Below, piece after piece: positions 44,053 to 52,229 of a stretch of 56,205 bases of DNA. Location: contig JAIDXM010000029.1 in assembly GCA_029058745.1 (NCBI GenBank), positions 1 to 56,205 of the forward strand. Direction: 5' to 3'. Below the pieces are notes generated by a model that was not told the DNA's origin, searched no databases, and was given only the letters and a program-made list of their open reading frames with translations. Made by a program: the position numbers and the translations under genes. Position 1 is the first letter of the stretch. Every line of letters begins with the position of its first letter. This DNA comes from Muribaculaceae bacterium. GTDB lineage: Bacteria > Bacteroidota > Bacteroidia > Bacteroidales > Muribaculaceae.

Positions 44053-45026
44053 TTCTCAAGTATCCGTCGCTTTTGTGGCTGTTTCTGATTTTCATTCCTT
44101 TGATTGCGTGGTATGTGTGGAAACACAGAAATTCAAATCCCTCGCTGGGGATTTCAACAGTCAAGGCCGTGGAGAAGTTGCCATTGTCATGGAAAGTTGT
44201 CGCGATGCATTCCATTTTCGCGTTGCAGCTTATAGCGATAGGGTGTCTTATAGTTGCCCTATGTCGTCCTCAGACTCACGACCATATGCGAACATCGCGG
44301 ATAGAGGGCACAGACATAGTGCTTGCGCTCGACATCTCCGGAAGTATGACAGCCAAGGATTTTGAACCCTCGAGATTCGCGGCGGCAAAGGAAGTGGCCA
44401 CGAAGTTCGTGAATCTCCGGAATAATGACAATATGGGTCTGGTGGTATTCGCCGGAGAGAGCCTTTCGCTTATGCCACTGACCAATGACCGCGCCGCACT
44501 CATGAATGCCATAAGGGGCGTGGAGATGGGAGACTTGAATGATGGTACTGCTATAGGAGATGGCCTTACGAGTGCTATCAACAGGATTGCTTCCGGAAAG
44601 GCAAAGTCAAAGAGTATAATACTCCTCACCGATGGCACCAACAATGCCGGCGATGTGCCTCCTTCCACAGCCGCCCAGATTGCAAAACAGAAGGGGATAA
44701 AGGTATATACCATCGGTGTGGGGACAAACGGCTCTATCCAGGTGACAGACCCTTATGGCTTCTCGACCACCACACTTGAGACGAAGATAGACGAGGCGTC
44801 GCTGAAGCAGATAGCTTCTCTTACCGGAGGAAAATACTTCAGGGCCACTGACGAGAAGATGCTGAAGGATGTTTTCGAGGAAATCGACAGCCTTGAAAAG
44901 ACTGTTCTCGACGTTGACCGTTTCACACTCACAGATGAGAATTTCATGCCTTGGATTCTCGGGGCGCTCTGCGCGTTCTCTCTGGCTCTGCTGATGAGAT
45001 ACACTGTGCTGAGACGTATCCCTTGA
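44049..45026 (+). CDS. batA: BatA, VWA-domain membrane protein
   Basis: 325 aa. Two N-terminal membrane helices (about 8-25 and 55-75) and one C-terminal helix (about 298-318) bracket a VWA domain. The metal-ion site DISGSM (Asp-x-Ser-x-Ser) is intact. It begins at the stop of the preceding gene (ATGA) and is followed 38 nt later by BatB. BatA and BatB are thought to form a membrane complex with BatC/BatE TPR proteins, though its target is not established. Confidence 0.92.
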   Translation: MILKYPSLLWLFLIFIPLIAWYVWKHRNSNPSLGISTVKAVEKLPLSWKVVAMHSIFALQLIAIGCLIVALCRPQTHDHMRTSRIEGTDIVLALDISGSMTAKDFEPSRFAAAKEVATKFVNLRNNDNMGLVVFAGESLSLMPLTNDRAALMNAIRGVEMGDLNDGTAIGDGLTSAINRIASGKAKSKSIILLTDGTNNAGDVPPSTAAQIAKQKGIKVYTIGVGTNGSIQVTDPYGFSTTTLETKIDEASLKQIASLTGGKYFRATDEKMLKDVFEEIDSLEKTVLDVDRFTLTDENFMPWILGALCAFSLALLMRYTVLRRIP

Positions 45027-45064
45027 TTCCAGTGTTTTTAACAAATATAACAAGATAAAACGCA

Positions 45065-46114
45065 ATGTTCAGTTTTGCATATCCCAAACTCCTCATGCTG
45101 CTCCTTCTGGTGCCTGCGTTTGTTGCCCTATATGCCTGGGCACGCTATGCCAGGGCCAGAAACTTGCGGAAGTTCGGCAAGCCGAGGGTGCTGGCTCCGC
45201 TTATGCCTGAAGTGTCGCCATATAAGCCTCCTATAAAAATCACGCTTCAGATGCTCGCACTGGCCTTGATTGTCATTGCCTTTGCAAGGCCATGGGGCGG
45301 TGTCAAGGATGAGAAAACAGTCAAGGAGGGAATAGAGGTGGTGATTGCAGTCGATGCCAGCAACTCAATGCTTGCGTCTTCTACTGCCGACGACAATGGC
45401 GTTGACCGGATGCGAACGGCAAAACTCATACTTGAGAAGCTGATAAACCGTCTTGACAATGACCGCGTGGGGCTTATTGTGTATGCCGGAGACGCCTACA
45501 CTCTGATTCCCGTGACAAGCGATTATGTCTCAGCCAAGATGTTTCTCAATTCGATCGACCCGTCGCAGATTTCAAATCAGGGCACCGATATCACTGCGGC
45601 GATTGACATGGCCACGAAATCATTCAGCGAAGACAAGAAAATAGGCAAGGCCATTATCCTGATTACTGATGCCGAGGATCTTGAAGACCGGCAGAGTGTG
45701 ATGGATGCGGCTAAGGCTGCAGCGCGAAACGACATTCAGCTTGATGTGGTGGGACTTGGCTCTACCACTCCAGTGCATATTCCTCTCAAAGGAGGGGGCT
45801 ATCTCATTGATCCGGAGACAGGCGAACCTGTAAGGACCGCCTTGAATGAGGATCTTGCCACAGAGATTGCGTCGGCGGGAAAAGGGATATATGTCAATGC
45901 CTCGAACAATGACGCGCTGAATGAACTTGACAAGCAACTCGACACTGTAAAGAAAACTGCTCTTGAATCGAGTTTTTCCGCGATTCATGATGAGCTGTTC
46001 GCTATATTCGTGTGGATTGCCATCGCTTTAATCGTGCTGGATATTTTCGTGCTCGACAGGAAGATAAGCTGGCTTGACAGAATCACTTTTTTCAAAAAGG
46101 AGGAGAAAAGATGA
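45065..46114 (+). CDS. batB: BatB, VWA-domain membrane protein
   Basis: 349 aa, a paralogue of BatA with the same arrangement: two N-terminal helices, a VWA domain with DASNSM (Asp-x-Ser-x-Ser), and a C-terminal helix at about 307-326 (ELFAIFVWIAIALIVLDIF). NQGTDITAAIDMA supplies the second MIDAS segment. It overlaps batC by 4 nt. Paired VWA proteins with a shared ATPase are characteristic of this operon. Confidence 0.92.
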   Translation: MFSFAYPKLLMLLLLVPAFVALYAWARYARARNLRKFGKPRVLAPLMPEVSPYKPPIKITLQMLALALIVIAFARPWGGVKDEKTVKEGIEVVIAVDASNSMLASSTADDNGVDRMRTAKLILEKLINRLDNDRVGLIVYAGDAYTLIPVTSDYVSAKMFLNSIDPSQISNQGTDITAAIDMATKSFSEDKKIGKAIILITDAEDLEDRQSVMDAAKAAARNDIQLDVVGLGSTTPVHIPLKGGGYLIDPETGEPVRTALNEDLATEIASAGKGIYVNASNNDALNELDKQLDTVKKTALESSFSAIHDELFAIFVWIAIALIVLDIFVLDRKISWLDRITFFKKEEKR

Positions 46115-46887
46115 ATATTAGAATCGTAGTAGCCTTGGCCGCTGTCTTAATGGCCTGTCTCCCTTGGACGGGTATGTCGGCCCAGACAGAATCGAACCGA
46201 AAGGAACGGAGATGCATATCCGAGGGTAATTCGCTTTATAACGATGGCCGATACAGGGCTGCAATGGCGAAGTATCAGGAGGCTCTTAAGATGAATCCGA
46301 ATTCTGCCGCCGGACGTTATAATCTCGGACTGTCGCAGATACGTCTCGGCACCAATCCCTCAGACACCAGTCAGGCTGCCAAGGATATGCTGAAGGAGGG
46401 ACTCACTCAGATGGAACTGGTCTCGAAGATGGGAAGCGAGCGTCCGCAGCTTGCCGCGCGGGCAAACTATAATCTTGGGAATGTAGCCTTTGACAGTGAG
46501 GACTATGAGAATGCCTTGAATTTCTATAAGCAGTCGTTGAGACTAAATCCTGACGACGCCTCTGCGAAGAGGAACCTGCGTATCACGCAACTGAAGCTGC
46601 AGGATAAGAACAAGGATAAGAACAAGGATAAAGACCAGGATAAGAATCAAGACCAGAACAAGAATCAGAACAAGGACCAGAATCAAAACAAACCACAGAA
46701 TCAGAATCAGGATCAAAACCAAGATAATAAACAGGATAAGAGGCAACAGCCTGATATCAACCAGCAGACGGCTGACCAGATTCTGAAGGCTATGGAGAAT
46801 AAGGAGAACCAGACTCGTGCCCGTGTCAACGCCGGGAACCAAGGAGATAAGAGCTCCGGAGGCAACCGTTCACGTAAAAATTGGTGA
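46111..46887 (+). CDS. batC: BatC, secreted TPR protein with K/D/Q/N-rich tail
   Basis: 258 aa with a signal peptide (residues 1-24). TPR-like helical repeats occupy about 33-165 (AMAKYQEALKMNPNSAAGRYNLG and ALNFYKQSLRLNPDDASAKRN). A low-complexity segment of Lys, Asp, Gln and Asn follows at about 165-213, and a helix ends the protein. The low-complexity stretch is written as near-repeats of AAGAAC/AAGGAT in the DNA. It is periplasmic and probably scaffolds BatA/BatB. Such tails vary in length between strains (general knowledge of low-complexity regions). Confidence 0.9.
   Translation: MNIRIVVALAAVLMACLPWTGMSAQTESNRKERRCISEGNSLYNDGRYRAAMAKYQEALKMNPNSAAGRYNLGLSQIRLGTNPSDTSQAAKDMLKEGLTQMELVSKMGSERPQLAARANYNLGNVAFDSEDYENALNFYKQSLRLNPDDASAKRNLRITQLKLQDKNKDKNKDKDQDKNQDQNKNQNKDQNQNKPQNQNQDQNQDNKQDKRQQPDINQQTADQILKAMENKENQTRARVNAGNQGDKSSGGNRSRKNW
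46603..46745 (+). repeat. Low-complexity coding repeat in batC
   Basis: Imperfect tandem AAN/GAN/CAN triplet pairs (Lys-Asp, Asn-Gln) with an irregular unit, coding for the Lys/Asp/Gln/Asn tail. It is prone to slippage, but the reading frame is open throughout. Confidence 0.7.
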
Positions 46888-46888
46888 T

Positions 46889-47800
46889 ATGAAAAGGAAA
46901 AACCTCATATATGCGTTCACGCTACTTATTGCAGTCCTCTTTCCTGTGGTTTCAAATGGAAAGGGGAAGGGAAATCCTGTGCCATATCTTGATACGAGAT
47001 TGGACAGAAATAAAATCGTTGAAGGTGAACGCCTGATATATGAGGTGGTGTTATATGTGCCTGACATAAACCTTGCCGGAGTGGAGTGTGTGAGAATGCC
47101 CGGATTAGAGTATGTACCGTATAAACGTACAGCATCCGACACAAGTCTTGAAAAAACGGAAATCGGGGGACAAGTTTATTACACCGCTGTTATCGACCGT
47201 TATTTCGTAGGGTTTAACGAAAGTGGTAAGCATTCCATTCAGGGAGGTGTCTATAAGGTTGGTGTCAACCGTCCCGTGCAAGTCAATGACCCTTTCTGGG
47301 GGCCGTCTTTACAGAATCGTGTAGAGGTTGTGGAGCTTGTCGGTCCGGATGTGACGGTGTCAGTGAAGCCCTTGCCTGGGGGCAGGCCGGAAGCGTTCTC
47401 CGGAGCGGTAGGGGATTTCCAGGTCAGTGCGTCTATCCCGGAAGGGGTAGTAAGGGCCGGAGAGGATGCTTGCATGATTGTCAGCATATCCGGAGATGGC
47501 GACCTCACAAATGCCTCGTTGCCGGAAATCAGAAAGATGTTGCCGGAGAATCTCCAGTTTAAGTCGATGACTGACCGGCGGTCGCATTATATACGGAATG
47601 GACATCTCGGTTCAGAGATTGAGATTGAGGTTGTTTTTCAACCGAAGTCAGCCGGGAAAAGTGTTGTTGACGGGTTGTCGTTCGTTTATTATGACAGTAA
47701 ACGTGGAGGATATGGAAAGGCTGTCGCGCCCCCGTTGCAAATTGAAGTGGCTGATGGAATCCCTTCAGGACGCGGCCCGTCTGTGACATATGACATATGA
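46889..47800 (+). CDS. BatD-like secreted beta-domain protein (first of two)
   Basis: 303 aa from the ATG at 46889, one base after the batC stop; earlier in-frame starts lie inside batC. Signal peptide 1-23. The body consists of beta-rich domains typical of BatD N-termini (YLDTRLDRNKIVEGERLIYEVVL; VSVKPLPGGRPEAFSGAVGDFQVSAS, matching VKALPSPQPANFSGGVGKFSISS in the next gene). It lacks the C-terminal membrane helix and cytoplasmic part that BatD has, so it is a shorter soluble paralogue. Bat operons commonly carry two such proteins. Confidence 0.82.
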   Translation: MKRKNLIYAFTLLIAVLFPVVSNGKGKGNPVPYLDTRLDRNKIVEGERLIYEVVLYVPDINLAGVECVRMPGLEYVPYKRTASDTSLEKTEIGGQVYYTAVIDRYFVGFNESGKHSIQGGVYKVGVNRPVQVNDPFWGPSLQNRVEVVELVGPDVTVSVKPLPGGRPEAFSGAVGDFQVSASIPEGVVRAGEDACMIVSISGDGDLTNASLPEIRKMLPENLQFKSMTDRRSHYIRNGHLGSEIEIEVVFQPKSAGKSVVDGLSFVYYDSKRGGYGKAVAPPLQIEVADGIPSGRGPSVTYDI

Positions 47801-47856
47801 CAAGACACATTCTCACATAAACACAATCTCGCAATAGTGAATAACCTGAAAAGACG

Positions 47857-49701
47857 ATGATAGTAAATAAAAGAAACATATTGCTTCTGACGCTTCTGCT
47901 GTTTGCGGTGGGCGATGCCTTTTCCGCATCTGTAAGGTTGAGCGTGCAGAACGGAAGAGGTCGCCGTGAAATCGGAGTCGGTGATTTGTTCTATATATCC
48001 TATGAGGTTTCGAACACCGATGCTACGCCGGAGAAGCCTGCTTCTGTGGGAGGAGCCAAGGTTATGTATTTCGACCGTACAGGACAGAGTTCCAGCTTTA
48101 CCACCGTCAATGGGAAGACTACACAGTCGTTCACATATATCTATACACTTACCCTGAGGGCACAGAAGGAGGGCTCATATATATTCGGGCCGATAAGTGT
48201 TGGCGGAGCGACAAGCAACACTGTCTCATATTCTATTGGACAGGCCAACACACCGCAGACGCCAGGTGGCAACCCACCTGCGGCTAACGGTCGTCATGAC
48301 AGTTCAGAGGGTCCCAAGTTCATAGGCAAGGGCGACGGCAACCTGTTCCTGAAGGCAGATGTGTCGAGATCGTCGGCATATGAGCAGGAGGCGTTGGTTT
48401 ATACAGTCAAACTCTACACTACTTACGACGCGATAAAATTCATTGGCGCGACTTCCGCGCCTAAATTCGAAGGCTTCGTTGTGGAGGAGTCGAAGGATGT
48501 GTCCACATCCCTTAATTATGAGACATATAATGGTAAGACTTACGCAACGGCGGTCATAGCTCGTTATCTGATATTCCCTCAGATGCAAGGAAGCCTGAAG
48601 GTGTTGGGCAATACCTACACCGTGAGTGTGGATGAGAGGGAATATTATCATGACCCGATTTTCGGGAATATGTCGGTGGCCAGGCCATTGCAATTGAATG
48701 TTACCCCCAACGACCTTACAGTGAACGTGAAGGCTCTCCCATCGCCGCAGCCGGCCAATTTCTCAGGAGGCGTGGGTAAGTTCAGTATCTCATCTACGTT
48801 GCCAAACCAGACATTCCTCAGCAACCAGGCCGCTTCTGTGGTCTATACAGTCAGCGGCACCGGAAATCTGAAATATGTGAAATTGCCTGACCTGAATGCC
48901 CTTTATCCCCCGCAACTTGAGGTTTATAGTCCCACTCCGGAGGTGAATGCCACTGTGGGCAAAAACAATGTGAGCGGAACCGCACGTTTCGATTATTCGT
49001 TCATGCCTCTTGAGGCCGGGTCATTTACGATTCCTCCGGTGGAGCTTGTCTATTTCAATCCTGAGACTGAGAAATATGAAACCGCCACAGCCAAGGGATA
49101 TACGATAAATGTAGGGAAGGGGAAAGGCTCAGAGAAATCGCAGACCAAGGGAATGATGACATTCAGGTCCGGACTCAAGCCTGTAAAAGTGTCTGAATTG
49201 TCATTCAGCCATACTCCATATGTCAAAAAAATCGGGTATTGGCTGTTTTATATAGCGCCTGTCTTGCTTTTGCTTGGTGCGGTGATATATTACAGGGCTT
49301 ATCTGAAGGCAAATGCCGACATGTTGGCGGTAAAGAGCCGGAAGGCGAGCAAGATGGCACGCAAGAGGCTACGCAAGGCGCAGGCATGTATGTCGAAAAA
49401 CGATTCCGCGCATTTCTACGATGAGATGCTGTCCGCCATGTGGGGATATGTGGGCGACAAGCTCAAGCTTCCAATGTCAGAGCTAAACCGCCAGAACGTG
49501 TGTGTAAGACTTGAAGAGAGAGGAATTGCTACGGATGCTACGGAATCTCTTATAAATCTTATCGATGAGTGTGAGTATGCGAAATATGCGCCGTCCGCAG
49601 CCAAAGACAACATGAAGCATGTTTATGATGAAGGCGTGGAGGTAATCAACAAACTTGAGGATTCATTCAAAAAGCAAAAAACATCAGGCAATGAAGAATA
49701 G
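47857..49701 (+). CDS. batD: BatD, oxygen-tolerance protein
   Basis: 614 aa. Signal peptide 1-24. Three to four Ig-like beta domains span about 25-430, one with the FSGGVGKFSISSTLP segment. A membrane helix sits near 460-478 (IGYWLFYIAPVLLLLGAVIYY), and a helical C-terminal domain ends the protein (KARKRLRKAQACMSKNDSAHFYDEMLSAMWGYV). It anchors the complex in the inner membrane and projects into the periplasm. Its last 11 nt overlap the start of batE. Confidence 0.9.
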   Translation: MIVNKRNILLLTLLLFAVGDAFSASVRLSVQNGRGRREIGVGDLFYISYEVSNTDATPEKPASVGGAKVMYFDRTGQSSSFTTVNGKTTQSFTYIYTLTLRAQKEGSYIFGPISVGGATSNTVSYSIGQANTPQTPGGNPPAANGRHDSSEGPKFIGKGDGNLFLKADVSRSSAYEQEALVYTVKLYTTYDAIKFIGATSAPKFEGFVVEESKDVSTSLNYETYNGKTYATAVIARYLIFPQMQGSLKVLGNTYTVSVDEREYYHDPIFGNMSVARPLQLNVTPNDLTVNVKALPSPQPANFSGGVGKFSISSTLPNQTFLSNQAASVVYTVSGTGNLKYVKLPDLNALYPPQLEVYSPTPEVNATVGKNNVSGTARFDYSFMPLEAGSFTIPPVELVYFNPETEKYETATAKGYTINVGKGKGSEKSQTKGMMTFRSGLKPVKVSELSFSHTPYVKKIGYWLFYIAPVLLLLGAVIYYRAYLKANADMLAVKSRKASKMARKRLRKAQACMSKNDSAHFYDEMLSAMWGYVGDKLKLPMSELNRQNVCVRLEERGIATDATESLINLIDECEYAKYAPSAAKDNMKHVYDEGVEVINKLEDSFKKQKTSGNEE

Positions 49702-50500
49702 CGTATATATATTGTTTCTGCTTCTGTTTGTGTCAGTGACGCATGCGTCGGCGTCAGATAGAATCGCAGAGGCTGATTCGGCCTACAATGCGAAAGACTA
49801 TAAAGGCGCGATAGCTCTTTTCCGTGCCGCGGAGGAGGAGCATGGGACATCGGCGTCTTTGCTCTATAATCTTGGGAATGCATATTTCCAGGATGGAGAT
49901 TACGGGCATGCCATGCTTTGTTGGCAGAGGGCCAAGAGGCTGGATCCTTCCGACAAGGAAGTGAACGCCAACATCGACTATCTCCGCAACCGTGTCGAGG
50001 ATGCCAATAAAGCGGAACAAAAGGGTAAGCGGCTTAAGGTTGGCTCCGATGAACCCTCATTTTTTCAGTCGCTACATTCTGTAATAGCAGTGGAGCATTC
50101 GTCTGACGGATGGGCGGTAATGGCGGCTGTGATGTTCATCCTGTTTGTTTCAGCATGTGCGTTGTATGTCTTTTCGCGTAATGTCATAGTGCGTAAGATC
50201 GGATTCTTCGGAGGCATCTGTTTCATAGCCCTGTCATCGGTTTTTCTTGTTTTCTCGTTTATGGGAGCCAAGGAGATGAATGCCGGCGACAAGGGTGTGA
50301 TACTGGCTTTCAAGGTGGCTTTGCTCACGGAGCCTGGGAAAGAGGCGTCTTCAGAAAGGGCATCCGTGCTTACAAAAGGCACCACAGTCCAGATACTTTC
50401 GGAAGAGCTTGACGCGGAAGGGAAAGTCACGTGGTATAAGGTCCGCCTGAACTCCGATTACATAGGTTGGGTTGCCGCTTCCGACATGGAGGCGGTGTGA
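49691..50500 (+). CDS. batE: BatE, TPR and SH3-like membrane protein
   Basis: 269 aa from the ATG at 49691, overlapping batD. Signal peptide 1-21, then two TPR units (about 24-115; YKGAIALFRAAEEE and ASLLYNLGNAYFQDGDYGHAML). Two membrane helices follow (about 140-160 and 170-190). A C-terminal SH3-like domain ends in YIGWVAASDMEAV. It closes the Bat operon. Confidence 0.9.
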   Translation: MKNSVYILFLLLFVSVTHASASDRIAEADSAYNAKDYKGAIALFRAAEEEHGTSASLLYNLGNAYFQDGDYGHAMLCWQRAKRLDPSDKEVNANIDYLRNRVEDANKAEQKGKRLKVGSDEPSFFQSLHSVIAVEHSSDGWAVMAAVMFILFVSACALYVFSRNVIVRKIGFFGGICFIALSSVFLVFSFMGAKEMNAGDKGVILAFKVALLTEPGKEASSERASVLTKGTTVQILSEELDAEGKVTWYKVRLNSDYIGWVAASDMEAV

Positions 50501-50548
50501 GCGAGAAAAGGAATATGTTGTAAAACACATTATATTTTCTCATAATTC

Positions 50549-50579
50549 TTGGTAGATTGCGAAATATTGTCTAAATTAG
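50549..50579 (+). promoter_or_regulatory. Promoter for the small HTH gene
   Basis: TTG at 50549-50551, 20 nt, then TAAATTAG at 50572-50579 (one mismatch to TAnnTTTG). Confidence 0.5.
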
Positions 50580-50677
50580 CAAACGAAATGGAGAAACAAT
50601 CCATATTGTCAAACAAAATAATCGACGGTTACTTATAGTCAATCGTTTAAGTATAACCTCAAAAAATACCATCTGAT

Positions 50678-50941
50678 ATGAGCAAGACAATAACTTTCAA
50701 TGAGCTTCGCAGACTCAAGGATAGTCTGCCCGACGGTTCCACCCACCGTATTGCCGACGAGCTGAACCTCACAGTGCAGACAGTGCGCAACTATTTCGGC
50801 GGAGTCAACTACCAGTTCGGCAAGAATGTCGGCATGCATATAGAGCCGGGTCCCGATGGCGGTCTTGTTGTTCTTGACGACACTACCATCTATGATATGG
50901 CAGTTAAGATTCTTGAAGAGCAGAACCAGGCTGAAGCTTGA
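50678..50941 (+). CDS. Small HTH DNA-binding protein
   Basis: 87 aa. Residues 20-42 (THRIADELNLTVQTVRNYFGG) form a helix-turn-helix where the second helix would read DNA. The rest (GMHIEPGPDGGLVVLDDTTIYDMAVKILEEQ) looks like a short beta/alpha tail. It resembles conserved Bacteroidetes DNA-binding proteins of under 100 residues without assigned targets. It has its own promoter and terminator and no obvious operon partner. Confidence 0.82.
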   Translation: MSKTITFNELRRLKDSLPDGSTHRIADELNLTVQTVRNYFGGVNYQFGKNVGMHIEPGPDGGLVVLDDTTIYDMAVKILEEQNQAEA

Positions 50942-50977
50942 TTTGTAGTAAATAAGTGAACTGATTTGTTTCATCAT

Positions 50978-51003
50978 CGGCGCTTCGGTATTCCGGAGCG
51001 CCG
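50978..51003 (+). terminator. Terminator after the small HTH gene
   Basis: An 11-bp stem (CGGCGCTTCGG with CCGGAGCGCCG, one G-T pair), 4-nt loop, then CTTAATCTTTT. Confidence 0.8.
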
Positions 51004-51019
51004 CTTAATCTTTTAAATT

Positions 51020-52150
51020 ATGGCGGCAGATAGATTTATTACTCTTGTGATTCATACCTACGACAGGGCTGTGGCGTTAAAGAAAATTCTTGAAAGTCAT
51101 GGCATTCAGGTTAGATTTGAGAATCTTGTGATTTCGGGCGCCGGCATCGCATCCGGAGTGAGGGTCAAAATCTGTGAACGGGATTTGCCGCTTGCTTTGA
51201 GAATCATCGAGAGCGGCGACCAGTATGCCGCAGCCAAGGTTGAGATGAAGATGGCCGGAGAGAACGGGAATCTTCTTCTTCCGATAGATTTTTCTCCATA
51301 TAGTATGCTTGCCTGTAAGGCCGGCTTCATGATTGCCGACATGTTGTCTCTTCATCCGGTGTTGATGCATGCGTATGCCACACCTTATTTTATGGGAGCC
51401 TTGTCCTATGAGTCGCCCGGCTCTGAGATGGATTCTATAGCCGAGATGTCGGAGTTGAAAGAGGGATATGATATCCGCAAGGAAGCTGAGAGACAAATGT
51501 CGGAGTTCCGGAAAAAGATTGACTGCATGCAGAAAGACGGGACACTCCCTCAGGTTGGGTATTCCACGACATTGAACGAGGGAGTGCCGGAGGAGGTGAT
51601 ACTTGAATACTGCAGGCTTTCGCCACCTTCGCTTGTTGTCATGGCCACGAGGGGAAAAGACCGTAAGGAGGAGGAGCTTGTGGGGAGCGTCACGGCGGAA
51701 GTCCTCGATTCGTGCCGTGTCCCGGTTTATGTTATTCCAGAGAATTATGAGCTCAAGTCAGTGCACTCGATAAAAAGATTGGCTTATTTCTGCAATCTCG
51801 ACCAACATGACATCCTCTCAGTCGATACTCTTATGAGAATGTTCGGGTATCCGGAGGTGGATGTCACCCTTATCCCGGTCAATGACAGGGCCGGCGACAA
51901 AGTGTCGGAGAAGGTGGGTTCTCTCACAGATTATTTCAATAAGAATTACCCAACCGCCCATTTCCATTTCGAGGTGTTTGGGAAGAAGACATTCAGAGAG
52001 GATTTCGAGAGGTTTATCGGCAGATGCGACATAGAGTTGCTGATAGTGCCGAATAAGAAAAAGAATGTGTTCAGCAGGCTTTTCAATCCCGGCATACCGC
52101 ATAAGGTTTTGTTTGAGAGAGATATGCCTTTGCTTGCATTGCCGGTGTGA
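51020..52150 (+). CDS. DUF2007-like N-terminus fused to two universal stress domains
   Basis: 376 aa. Residues 1-75 have the alpha-beta pattern of DUF2007-like signal-transducing proteins (ITLVIHTYDRAVALKKILESHGIQVRFEN). Residues 83-238 are a universal stress protein (USP) domain, beginning NLLLPIDFSPYS and carrying the nucleotide-binding tail TRGKDRKEEELVGSVTAEVL. Residues about 250-376 are a second, less canonical USP domain without that loop. One binding-competent and one degenerate domain suggest an asymmetric tandem USP. It is cytoplasmic; effector and partner are unknown. Confidence 0.82.
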   Translation: MAADRFITLVIHTYDRAVALKKILESHGIQVRFENLVISGAGIASGVRVKICERDLPLALRIIESGDQYAAAKVEMKMAGENGNLLLPIDFSPYSMLACKAGFMIADMLSLHPVLMHAYATPYFMGALSYESPGSEMDSIAEMSELKEGYDIRKEAERQMSEFRKKIDCMQKDGTLPQVGYSTTLNEGVPEEVILEYCRLSPPSLVVMATRGKDRKEEELVGSVTAEVLDSCRVPVYVIPENYELKSVHSIKRLAYFCNLDQHDILSVDTLMRMFGYPEVDVTLIPVNDRAGDKVSEKVGSLTDYFNKNYPTAHFHFEVFGKKTFREDFERFIGRCDIELLIVPNKKKNVFSRLFNPGIPHKVLFERDMPLLALPV

Positions 52151-52179
52151 GCCGGACACAAGCTGCGGGTTGGATAGTT

Positions 52180-52193
52180 GCCGCAAAAGCGGC
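52180..52193 (+). terminator. Short hairpin before mutS2
   Basis: A 5-bp stem GCCGC-AAAA-GCGGC followed by GCTCTTGTTGG, a weak terminator at best, 30 nt after the USP gene. Confidence 0.35.
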
Positions 52194-52229
52194 GCTCTTG
52201 TTGGCCACCTATAATTAAATTAAGTTACA

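Noticed and set aside
46603..46745. Short repeated units that could suggest a CRISPR array
   Set aside because: Units are 3-12 nt, in frame and coding, with no conserved repeats separated by unique spacers.
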